Source of the DNA: Candidatus Adiutrix sp.
GTDB taxonomy: Bacteria > Desulfobacterota > Desulfarculia > Adiutricales > Adiutricaceae
NCBI GenBank assembly: GCA_031286085.1
Contig: JAITUX010000210.1
Location: 1-7,706 of the forward strand
Direction of reading: 5' to 3'
DNA: 7,706 bases
Both the position numbers and the translations under genes were made by a program. This document shows positions 1-5,992 of this stretch, one piece after another (position 1 is the stretch's first letter; each line of letters opens with the position of its first letter). Below the pieces are notes generated by a model. It searched no databases. It was not told the origin of the DNA and worked only from the letters and a program-made list of their open reading frames with translations.

Positions 1-109
1 GGCTTAGCCGCGGGCTTGGCCGCGGGTTTTTTGGCCGCGGGTTTAGCCGCGGGCTTGGCTGCGGGCTTGGCCGCGGGTTTTTTGGCCGCGGGTTTAGCCG
101 CGGGCTTGG
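1..109 (-). repeat. 51-bp-period repeat encoding KPAA motifs in the PpdK tail
   Basis: Positions 10-58 are identical over 49 nt to positions 61-109, a 51-bp (17-codon) period, and the leftmost bases begin a further, slightly diverged unit. On the minus strand the repeat encodes residues 902-936 and beyond of PpdK. This is a run of KPAA motifs with an extra lysine twice (KKPAA), giving 11 lysines in 35 residues and no acidic residue. The period is an exact multiple of three, so changes in copy number would keep the frame. Where the repeat ends lies outside the window. Confidence 0.9.
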
Positions 110-2810
110 TGCTGGTGGCGGCTTGGCGTTCGGCGGCGGCGGCTTGACCGGCGGCCAAACGGGCTAAGGGAACCCGGAAAGGAGAACAGGAAACGTAGTT
201 CATAGCTACCTCGTTACAGAAGTTGACGGTGTCTGGATCACCGCCGTGTTCACCGCAGATGCCGATTTTTAGTGTGGGATTGACCGACCGGCCTTTTTCT
301 ACGGCCAGCCTGACCAAAGCGCCCACGCCTTCCACGTCAATGGAAACGAAAGGATCTTTTTCCCAGACGCCCTCCCTTAGATAGTCGGGCAGGAACTTGC
401 CCGAATCGTCCCGGCTGAGGCCGAAGGTCGTCTGCGTCAGATCGTTGGTGCCGAAAGAAAAGAATTCAGCCCCGGCGGCGGCTATCTTATCGGCCACCAA
501 AGCGGCCCGCGGCAATTCAATCATGGTGCCGACCTGGTACTTGACGCGCAGGCCGGTTTTTTCCATGACCTCCTTGGCCGCTTTGTCCACCACGGCCTTC
601 TGGAGGCTGAATTCCCGTTCGTGACCCACCAGGGGTATCATGATTTCCGGGAGCACCTTTATTTTTTCCGAAACGGCTATGGCCGCGGCCTCGAAAATGG
701 CCTGGGCCTGCATGGCCGTTATTTCCGGGTAAACCACGCCCAGGCGGCAGCCCCGGTGGCCCAGCATGGGATTCTGTTCGTGCAGCTCCATGGCCGTTCT
801 GTGGATGCGGGAGCGATCCTCGCCCAGGACCCGGGCCAAGTCGCTGATTTCCTCTTCGGTGTGCGGCAGGAATTCATGGAGCGGGGGGTCCAGGGTGCGG
901 ATGGTCACCGGCAATCCGTCCATGGCCTGGAAGATGCCGACAAAGTCGTCGCGCTGCATGGGCAGGAGCTTGTCCAAGGCTTTCTGCCGGCCGGCATGGT
1001 CGGTGGCCATGATCATTTCGCGCATGGCGGTGATGCGGTCGGGGGCGAAGAACATGTGCTCGGTGCGGCAGAGCCCGATGCCTTCGGCCCCCAGTTCCCG
1101 GCCCATCCGGGCGTCGTGGGGCGTGTCGGCATTGGCGCGGACGCCCAGGGTCTTGAGGCTGCCGGCCCATTTCATGAGGGTGGAGAAATCGCCGGTGAGG
1201 CTGGCGGCTATGGTGGGCAGCTGGCCGCGGATGACCTCGCCCTTGCTGCCGTCCAGGGAAATCCAGTCGCCTTCCCTTATGGTCAGGCCGGACTTGGTGG
1301 TGAATTCCTTGTGCTCATAGCTGACTATGATGTCGCCGACCCCGGCCACGCAGGTCTTGCCCATGCCCCGGGCCACCACCGCGGCGTGGCTGGTCATGCC
1401 GCCCCGGGAGGTGAGTATGCCTTGGGCGCTGAACATGCCGTTGATGTCTTCCGGGCTGGTCTCCAGCCGCACCAGGATGACCTTGTGGCCGTTCTTGGTC
1501 CAGGCTTCGGCCTCGCTGGCCGTGAAGACCACCTGGCCCACGGCCGCGCCCGGCGAAGCCGGCAGGCCCCGGGCGATGACTTCCCGCCAGACCTGGGGGT
1601 CGAAGGAGGGCAGGAGGAGCTGGGTCAACTGGTCCGGAGCCACCCGATTGACGGCCGCGGTCTCATCGATCACTTTTTCCCGCACCAGGTCGGCGGCTAT
1701 CCTGACGGCCGCCTGGGCGGTGCGCTTGCCGGTCCGGCATTGGAGTATCCAGAGCTTGCCTTCCTGGATGGTGAATTCGATGTCCTGCATGTCCCGGTAA
1801 TGCTTTTCCAGCTTCCGGCGGATATCGTCGAGTTCCCGGTAGGCCTTGGGCATTTCATCGGTCAGGGTGGTGGTGACGCCGGCCGGCAGGGGCTTGGCCC
1901 GGTTTATGGGATTGGGCGTGCGCACGCCGGCCACCACGTCCTCGCCCTGGGCGTTGACCAGGTATTCGCCGTAGAAATAGTTTTCGCCCGTGGAAGGGTC
2001 GCGCGAGAAGGCCACGCCGGTGGCCGAAGTCCGCCCCATGTTGCCGAAGACCATGGCCTGGACGTTGACGGCCGTGCCCCAGGTTTCAGGGATGTTGTAC
2101 ATCTGCCGGTAGGCCGCGGCCCGGGGGATCATCCAGGAGGAAAAGACCGCGCCGATGGCTCCCCACATCTGCTCGCGGGGGTCTTCGGGGAAATCGCGGC
2201 CCAGCCTGGTCCTGATGAGTTCCTTGAAATCGCGCACCAGCCCCTTGAGGTCCTCGGCGGTCAATTCGGTGTCCTGCTGATAGCCCTTCCGCTTCTTGAC
2301 CTCGCCGATGATCGCTTGAAAGGGGTCTTCGGCCAGTTCGCTTTCGGGCTTAAGGCCCATGACCACGTTGCCGTACATGGCCACGAAGCGCCGATAGGAG
2401 TCGTAGGCGAAACGCGGGTTGTCGGTCTTGGCGATCAGCCCCTGCACCGTATGGTCGTTCAAGCCGATGTTCAGAACCGTGTCCATCATGCCCGGCATGG
2501 ACACCCGGGCCCCGGAACGGCAGGACACCAGAAGCGGGTTCCTGGTGTCGCCGAAGGCGGCCCCCATGACCTTTTCGACATGCTTGAGCGCGGCTTCGAC
2601 TTCCTTCTTCAGAGCCGGGGGATATTTCTGCCTGTTCTGGTAATAGGCCGTGCAGACTTCCGTGGTGATGGTGAAGCCGGCCGGAACCGGCAGACCCAGG
2701 CGGGACATCTCCGCCAGGTTGGCGCCCTTGCCGCCCAACAGGTTGCGCAGAGCGCTGCCGCCATCGGTCTTGTGGCCGCCGAACAGGTAAACCATTTTCT
2801 CCAAGGCCAT
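1..2810 (-). CDS. ppdK: Pyruvate, phosphate dikinase with a KPAA-repeat C-terminal tail (3' end cut off by the window)
   Basis: Cytoplasmic enzyme interconverting pyruvate + ATP + phosphate and PEP + AMP + PPi. In anaerobes it can serve gluconeogenesis or PPi-linked glycolysis. The N-terminal ATP-grasp region starts MALEKMVYLFGG, followed by the conserved GGKGANLAEM. The central domain carries GGMTSHAAVVARG, with the phosphorylated histidine at about residue 475 and the adjacent regulatory-type threonine. The C-terminal PEP/pyruvate barrel includes GLCRTEHMFF, FFSFGTNDLTQ and CGEHGGDPDTVNFC, with catalytic cysteine at about 852. The core ends near residue 890 (PFRVPLARLAAGQ), typical of the family. 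The frame then stays open through a KPAA-repeat tail (from residue 902) to the window edge, giving at least 936 residues against a usual 870-890. The ATG at 2810 has a good Shine-Dalgarno (GGAGGTG). I saw no internal stop or frameshift. The identity is certain; the true C terminus is not visible. Confidence 0.97.
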   Translation of the reverse strand, partial: MALEKMVYLFGGHKTDGGSALRNLLGGKGANLAEMSRLGLPVPAGFTITTEVCTAYYQNRQKYPPALKKEVEAALKHVEKVMGAAFGDTRNPLLVSCRSGARVSMPGMMDTVLNIGLNDHTVQGLIAKTDNPRFAYDSYRRFVAMYGNVVMGLKPESELAEDPFQAIIGEVKKRKGYQQDTELTAEDLKGLVRDFKELIRTRLGRDFPEDPREQMWGAIGAVFSSWMIPRAAAYRQMYNIPETWGTAVNVQAMVFGNMGRTSATGVAFSRDPSTGENYFYGEYLVNAQGEDVVAGVRTPNPINRAKPLPAGVTTTLTDEMPKAYRELDDIRRKLEKHYRDMQDIEFTIQEGKLWILQCRTGKRTAQAAVRIAADLVREKVIDETAAVNRVAPDQLTQLLLPSFDPQVWREVIARGLPASPGAAVGQVVFTASEAEAWTKNGHKVILVRLETSPEDINGMFSAQGILTSRGGMTSHAAVVARGMGKTCVAGVGDIIVSYEHKEFTTKSGLTIREGDWISLDGSKGEVIRGQLPTIAASLTGDFSTLMKWAGSLKTLGVRANADTPHDARMGRELGAEGIGLCRTEHMFFAPDRITAMREMIMATDHAGRQKALDKLLPMQRDDFVGIFQAMDGLPVTIRTLDPPLHEFLPHTEEEISDLARVLGEDRSRIHRTAMELHEQNPMLGHRGCRLGVVYPEITAMQAQAIFEAAAIAVSEKIKVLPEIMIPLVGHEREFSLQKAVVDKAAKEVMEKTGLRVKYQVGTMIELPRAALVADKIAAAGAEFFSFGTNDLTQTTFGLSRDDSGKFLPDYLREGVWEKDPFVSIDVEGVGALVRLAVEKGRSVNPTLKIGICGEHGGDPDTVNFCNEVAMNYVSCSPFRVPLARLAAGQAAAAERQAATSTKPAAKPAAKKPAAKPAAKPAAKPAAKKPAAKPAAK

Positions 2811-2956
2811 CAGACCACCTCCGGATTTGGATCGTCTCCGCCTGGGCCGCTCATGAAAGCCAAGGGAGGCAAGGGTTCCGATCCGCCTACCGGACCACCG
2901 TTCCCGGACCGGCCGCCCTTCAGGTTCTCATACCCGAGGCCGCCCGAGCCCAACTT
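2811..2956 (-). promoter_or_regulatory. GC-rich 5' leader of ppdK, possibly structured
   Basis: About 145 nt separate the AT-rich promoter-like stretch from the ppdK start, and no credible ORF lies in them. Read on the minus strand, the leader can form a hairpin at 2890-2912 (7+7 nt arms with one U-U mismatch and a 9-nt loop). A second hairpin at 2867-2888 has a 6-bp stem including G-U pairs. I recognise no named riboswitch class. GC-rich RNA folds easily, so regulation is only a possibility. The Shine-Dalgarno GGAGGTG lies at its 3' end, about six bases before the ATG. Confidence 0.3.
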
Positions 2957-3000
2957 TTTTTCTTTATAACACATTCAAATTGAAATTAAAACAAATAATA
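2957..3000 (-). promoter_or_regulatory. Probable ppdK promoter region
   Basis: This AT-rich island sits between GC-rich flanks. On the minus strand a -10-like TATAAA lies at 2963-2968. A weak -35 candidate, TTTTAA, lies 17 bp upstream at 2986-2991. A small palindrome TTCAA-A-TTGAA at 2974-2984 lies between them and could be an operator or chance. The compositional contrast is clear, but the exact boxes are weak matches. Confidence 0.4.
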
Positions 3001-3031
3001 CGCCATTTTTTTGAATATTTGCCGGAATTCG

Positions 3032-3073
3032 CCATTTCAATCCCGGTCCGCCCGCGGCCCGGGATTGAAATGG
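3032..3073. repeat. Isolated long hairpin (15-bp perfect stem) between leuD and ppdK
   Basis: The arms 3032-3046 and 3059-3073 are perfectly complementary over 15 bp around a 12-nt GC-rich centre. On the minus strand the centre can add three more pairs and a 4-nt loop after one G-A mismatch. The hairpin starts about 55 nt after the leuD stop. Neither strand has a T-run directly after the stem, so it is not a standard intrinsic terminator. It could stabilise the leuD mRNA end, act as a REP-like element, or be the remnant of a small mobile element. Only one copy is in the window. Confidence 0.7.
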
Positions 3074-3128
3074 AAATCCTTGGAAGACAAGGGTAAACGT
3101 GAATCAATATCAGCCCCGGGCCCGCTGT

Positions 3129-3743
3129 TCAGGAGCCCGCCGCCGCCAGCCAGGGCCGGCGGTGGGCGGCCTCGTATGCGGCCAGGCGGTCTTCTTTTCG
3201 CATGGTCAGGCTTATTTCGTCCCAGCCGTTCAAGAGCATCTCCCGGGCGTAAGGGTCGATGGCGAAGGCGGCCGAGAAGCCTCCCGGTCCGCTCACGACT
3301 TGGTCCCGTAGGTCCAGGGTGAGTTCAAACCCCGGCGTCTCTTCAATGAGCCGGATGAGGCCCGCCACGGTTTCCGCCGGCAGTTCCACCAACAGGAGGC
3401 CGTTCTTGAGGGAGTTGTTCCTGAAAATATCGCCGAAGGAGGGGGCGACGACGGCCTTGAAACCGTAATCAGTAAGAGCCCAGGCGGCGTGTTCCCGGCT
3501 GGAACCGCAACCGAAGTTTTCCAGGCTGACCAGCACCCCGGCGCCCTGGTAGCGCGCCTGGTTCAGGGGACAGTCCGGGTCCGGCGTCCCGTCGGGCGAA
3601 AAACGCAGGTCATGGAAGACATGGCGGCCGTAACCCCGGCGCTCAATGTTTTTCAGAAACTGCTTGGGAATGATGAGGTCGGTATCCACGTTGGGGCGGT
3701 TTAGAACCGCGGCCACGGCGGTGAGGCGGGTGAATTTTTCCAT
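3129..3743 (-). CDS. leuD: 3-isopropylmalate dehydratase small subunit
   Basis: Small (swivel-domain) subunit of isopropylmalate isomerase. With LeuC, which carries the 4Fe-4S cluster, it converts 2-isopropylmalate to 3-isopropylmalate in leucine synthesis. It has 204 residues, close to the roughly 200 of the bacterial LeuD type. Visible family motifs are NVDTDLIIPKQFL (about residues 18-30) and the substrate-loop motif NFGCGSSREHA (76-86), followed by VVAPSFGDIFRNNSLKNG. The ATG at 3743 is preceded by GAGGAAC at good spacing. It lies 54 nt downstream of cbiO on the same strand, with GC-rich palindromes in the gap, so it may be read from the cbi promoter or have its own. No leuC, leuA or leuB lies nearby, so the partner subunit must be encoded elsewhere. 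Shorter archaeal-type homoaconitase subunits are related, but length and motifs favour leucine synthesis. Confidence 0.95.
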   Translation of the reverse strand: MEKFTRLTAVAAVLNRPNVDTDLIIPKQFLKNIERRGYGRHVFHDLRFSPDGTPDPDCPLNQARYQGAGVLVSLENFGCGSSREHAAWALTDYGFKAVVAPSFGDIFRNNSLKNGLLLVELPAETVAGLIRLIEETPGFELTLDLRDQVVSGPGGFSAAFAIDPYAREMLLNGWDEISLTMRKEDRLAAYEAAHRRPWLAAAGS

Positions 3744-3763
3744 TTGTTCCTCAATCGGGCAAG

Positions 3764-3786
3764 GCCCCCGGCCGGGGGCGATTTTT
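3764..3786 (+). terminator. Terminator-like palindrome in the cbiO-leuD gap, oriented on the plus strand
   Basis: A perfect 16-bp GC palindrome (3764-3779, 6-bp stem with a GGCC loop) is followed on the plus strand by GATTTTT. That is the layout of an intrinsic terminator for plus-strand transcription, although no plus-strand gene lies here. Read on the minus strand it has no U-run, so it should not stop cbiO-to-leuD transcription by the standard mechanism. It may only be an mRNA structure between the two genes. Confidence 0.35.
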
Positions 3787-3798
3787 ACGGGAGTCCCG

Positions 3799-4452
3799 TC
3801 AGAATAGAAAGCCGTCCGCCATGGTCAGGCGCCGGGTGGCCACCCGGGCCAGGAAATCCTGGTCGTGACTGACGATGAGGGCGGGGAGGCCGGAAGCGGC
3901 CAGGATATCCTCCAGCCTGGAAACGGTTCCGGGGTCCAGGGCGGCGGTGGGTTCATCCAGGATCAGGAGGCGGGGGTGGAGGGTCAGGGCCGCGCCGATG
4001 GCCACCAGTTTCTTTTCGCCGCCGGAGAGGTCGTAGGTCACCCGGCGCTCAAAGCCGGCCAGGCCAAGCATATCCAGCGCCTCCGCCACCCGGCGGTGGA
4101 TTTCCTCGTGCTCCAGCCCCAGGTTCAGGGGGCCGAAGGCCAGGTCGTCGGCCACGGTGGGGCAGAAGAGCTGGTCGTTGGCGTCCTGGAAGACGAAGCC
4201 CAGGCTGGGCCGGACCTCCTGGAAATCCCGCTCGGTGCGCCGCGGGCGGCCGAAGATTTCCACGGTTCCGCCCTGGGGCTTGGCCAGGCCCATGATGAGG
4301 AAGAGGAGGGTCGATTTGCCGGCCCCGTTGGCCCCGGAAAGGCCCAGGGTCTCCCCGGCCCGGAAGTCCAGGTTCAAGCCTTTCAAGACCGGGGGGCCGC
4401 CTGGATAGGCGAAGGTCAGGTCCCTTAAGGATATGAGTGTTTCAGAAGGCAT
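3799..4452 (-). CDS. cbiO: Cobalt/nickel ECF transporter ATPase (A component)
   Basis: ATP-binding subunit that drives the CbiM-CbiQ importer from the cytoplasmic face. All ABC ATPase elements are visible: Walker A GANGAGKST (residues 40-48), Q-loop glutamine 89 in VFQDANDQLF (the DQ-F form common in ECF ATPases), signature LSGGEKK (142-148), Walker B LLILDE (162-167), D-loop ALDP (171-174) and switch histidine 196 in IVSHD. At 217 residues it is a bare nucleotide-binding domain, without the C-terminal extension that gives many CbiO proteins 250-280 residues. The ATG at 4452 lies inside the end of cbiQ (11-nt overlap), indicating translational coupling. As the only ATPase in the cluster it probably works as a homodimer. 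Function as an ECF ATPase is clear; the metal is not settled by the sequence. Confidence 0.95.
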   Translation of the reverse strand: MPSETLISLRDLTFAYPGGPPVLKGLNLDFRAGETLGLSGANGAGKSTLLFLIMGLAKPQGGTVEIFGRPRRTERDFQEVRPSLGFVFQDANDQLFCPTVADDLAFGPLNLGLEHEEIHRRVAEALDMLGLAGFERRVTYDLSGGEKKLVAIGAALTLHPRLLILDEPTAALDPGTVSRLEDILAASGLPALIVSHDQDFLARVATRRLTMADGFLF

Positions 4453-5188
4453 TGAGGGCCGCCCCCCCGGAGAGCAGGATGGCCAGCAAAACGGCGCCTA
4501 GCCAGTCCAGGCCGGTGAACCGGAAATGGTCGTGGAACCAGAAGCGCCCGGTATAGCCACGGCAAAGCATGGCCGCGTGGACCCGTTCAGCCCTGTCCAC
4601 CCCGCGGACCAGGAGAATCCCCACCAGGTTGGCATAGGTCCTCAAGGTGTGCAGATTCAGGCCCGGGCGGAAGGCCCGGACCTTGAGAGCCTGCCTTAGC
4701 CGGGCATATTCCAGGCTCAACACGTGAAAATACCTGAGGGTCAGGAGGAAGACGGCCGTAAGTTTTTCCGGGGCGCCCAGGCGGCGGGCGGCGGCGGCCA
4801 GTTGGGTGACGGAGGAGGTGCCGAAGAAGGCCAGGGCGCCCAAGGCCGCCGCGTTGACCTTGACGGTCAGGAGCAGGGCCAGTTCCAGCCCGGGTTTGGT
4901 CGCGGAAAGGCCGCCCAGGGCCGGCCCGGGTTCGCCGGGGACGGAAAAGGGCAGAAAGAGCCAGATGAAGACGAGAAAGAAATTGACCGCGGACAGCCGT
5001 TTGGCCGTGGGGCCCGGGGCCAGGCGGCCCAGGCCGGCGAAGGCCAGGGCTCCGGCCAGGGCGAAGAGGGCCGCGGGCCCGGTCCGGGACAGGGCGGCCA
5101 GGAGGGACCAGGCCGTCACGGCCAGGAGTTTCAGGCGGGGATCCAGCCTGTGGAGCACGGAGCGGCCGGGGTTCAGGTCGCAGGTCAT
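4442..5188 (-). CDS. cbiQ: Cobalt/nickel ECF transporter transmembrane protein (T component)
   Basis: Integral membrane coupling subunit that links ATP hydrolysis by CbiO to the metal-binding CbiM. It has 248 residues. The N-terminal RLDPRLKLL (about 14-22) is a hallmark of ECF T proteins. Hydrophobic segments follow at roughly 22-52, 66-82, 101-124, 143-157 and 226-244. Two Ala/Arg-type coupling motifs lie in the cytoplasmic region: QALKVRAF (about 166-173) and AMLCRGYTGRF (206-216), which contact the ATPases in this family. I chose the ATG at 5188 because it forms a 4-nt ATGA overlap with the cbiM stop and gives a normal-length product. The same frame is open upstream to 5842, but that part lies inside cbiM in another frame and has no family similarity. 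Confidence 0.94.
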   Translation of the reverse strand: MTCDLNPGRSVLHRLDPRLKLLAVTAWSLLAALSRTGPAALFALAGALAFAGLGRLAPGPTAKRLSAVNFFLVFIWLFLPFSVPGEPGPALGGLSATKPGLELALLLTVKVNAAALGALAFFGTSSVTQLAAAARRLGAPEKLTAVFLLTLRYFHVLSLEYARLRQALKVRAFRPGLNLHTLRTYANLVGILLVRGVDRAERVHAAMLCRGYTGRFWFHDHFRFTGLDWLGAVLLAILLSGGAALNAF

Positions 5189-5802
5189 GGCCGGACGTCC
5201 CCCGTCCGCCCCAGGAGACCCGGCCGGACCTGGCGCAGAAATTGGACGGCGAAGAGAGTCACCAGGGCCTCGATGGCCGCCACCGGCAGGTGGGCCAGCC
5301 CCAGGGCCGCGGCCGCGGCCGCGAACTCCTGGCCGGACAGGCCCAGGCTGAGGGCCGTGAGCACGCCTGAAAACAAAATCGTCCCGCCTCCGGCCAGAAG
5401 GCTTACGGCCGGGGCCGCCCGCCAGCCGAAGCGGGCCAGGGCGGCCCGGCCGGCCAAGCCAAAGGCCGCGGCCGGCCCGGCCATGTTGAAGGTGTTGACC
5501 CCGAGGACGGTGAGACCGCCATATTGCAAGAGAACCCCCTGGAGCAGAAGCCCGATGAAGATGACCGGAAAGGCGGCCCAGCCCAAGAGGAGGCCGAGGA
5601 GGCCGTTCAGGAGGAGGTGGGCGGAGAAGAACCCCATACTGACGTGAATCAGCGAGGCGGTGAAAAAGACCGCGGCCAGAAGGGCGGCCCGGGGCAGATC
5701 GTCGGCCCGGAGTTCCCGAAGGCCCCGGGCCAGACCGCCCAAGGCCAGAATCGCGCCGCCCGCCAGGATCGGCCCGGACAAAACGCCCTCGGAGATGTGC
5801 AT
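5185..5802 (-). CDS. cbiM: Cobalt/nickel ECF transporter substrate-binding membrane protein (S component)
   Basis: Membrane subunit that binds the metal ion and determines specificity. It has 205 residues, strongly hydrophobic with several transmembrane helices. It begins MHISEGVLSGPIL, the conserved N terminus of CbiM/NikM proteins. In solved family members the N-terminal amine, His2 and a later histidine coordinate the metal; here His2 is present, with His53 and His62 in SLIHVSMGFFSAHLLLNG as candidate later ligands. This makes the start at 5802 firm, and it has an excellent Shine-Dalgarno (GGAGGGGG). Upstream in-frame ATGs, one at the end of the terminator U-run, would bury His2. The LNGLLGLLLGWAAFP and LTVLGVNTFNM stretches are also characteristic. 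No separate CbiN or NikN gene is present. Cobalt or nickel cannot be told apart by eye. Confidence 0.92.
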   Translation of the reverse strand: MHISEGVLSGPILAGGAILALGGLARGLRELRADDLPRAALLAAVFFTASLIHVSMGFFSAHLLLNGLLGLLLGWAAFPVIFIGLLLQGVLLQYGGLTVLGVNTFNMAGPAAAFGLAGRAALARFGWRAAPAVSLLAGGGTILFSGVLTALSLGLSGQEFAAAAAALGLAHLPVAAIEALVTLFAVQFLRQVRPGLLGRTGDVRP

Positions 5803-5829
5803 ATCCCCCTCCGTCGGCCGGGACGGCAT

Positions 5830-5859
5830 AAAAAAGCCACACCCCGGACGGAATGCGGC
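5830..5859 (-). terminator. Intrinsic-terminator-like attenuator in the cbiM leader
   Basis: On the minus strand, 5859-5850 pairs with 5845-5836 as a 10-bp stem (three G-U pairs) with a 4-nt loop, followed at once by six U residues (5835-5830). On the plus strand the same bases give three A-C mismatches, so the structure specifically suits the minus transcript. It lies between the cbiM promoter and the cbiM start. If it works, most transcripts should stop before cbiM unless an alternative fold or factor prevents it. Confidence 0.65.
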
Positions 5860-5873
5860 CTTCCCGACGCGCC

Positions 5874-5897
5874 GCCCCGCGCCTTTCGGCCCGGGGC
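5874..5897 (-). promoter_or_regulatory. GAAA-capped hairpin in the cbiM leader
   Basis: On the minus strand the arms 5897-5888 and 5883-5874 pair over 10 positions with one G-G mismatch and close on a GAAA tetraloop, a stable GNRA cap. It lies 14 nt upstream of the terminator-like hairpin. Together they could be a small sensor plus expression platform. I do not see the conserved B12 box of cobalamin riboswitches, and the leader before the terminator (about 55-60 nt) is too short for one. Confidence 0.4.
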
Positions 5898-5922
5898 CTT
5901 CAGTCTTCATAACTGCTTTTTT

Positions 5923-5952
5923 AATATAAATTATTTCGGGGCCGCTTGTCAA
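5923..5952 (-). promoter_or_regulatory. Sigma-70-type promoter of cbiMQO
   Basis: On the minus strand a perfect -35 box TTGACA (5947-5952) is separated by 18 bp from TATATT (5923-5928), five of six matches to the -10 consensus, in an AT-rich patch within GC-rich DNA. Transcription would start near 5915-5917, giving a leader of about 114 nt before cbiM. Confidence 0.65.
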
Positions 5953-5992
5953 GCCGGCCGAGCCTCGCCAAGGCCCTTGACAGACCGTGGCG

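Noticed and set aside
621..2969. A very long open frame (782 codons) on the plus strand, plus smaller ones at 766-1320 and 1327-1800
   Set aside because: They lie antisense to ppdK, whose minus-strand translation carries every PPDK motif. The plus translations show no family motif and are side effects of GC-rich codon use.
3032..3073. CRISPR array
   Set aside because: Only one repeat-like unit is present, with no second copy or spacer spacing in the window and no cas genes.
3011..3322. Small plus-strand frames at 3011-3322 and 3099-3311
   Set aside because: They run across the intergenic hairpin into antisense leuD, lack a good ribosome-binding site and have biased Arg/Pro/Gly content.
3865..4428. 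Plus-strand open frames antisense to cbiO, leuD and cbiQ (including 4724-5647)
   Set aside because: They are antisense to genes with complete catalytic or structural motifs, and their translations are Gly/Gln/Arg-rich without recognisable features.
5189..5842. N-terminal extension of the cbiQ frame up to 5842
   Set aside because: It lies inside cbiM in another frame, reads as Arg/Gly/Pro-rich low-complexity sequence and has no T-component features. The ATGA overlap start at 5188 fits.
5803..5950. Cobalamin riboswitch upstream of cbiM
   Set aside because: The leader is too short before the terminator, and the conserved B12-box type sequence is not seen.
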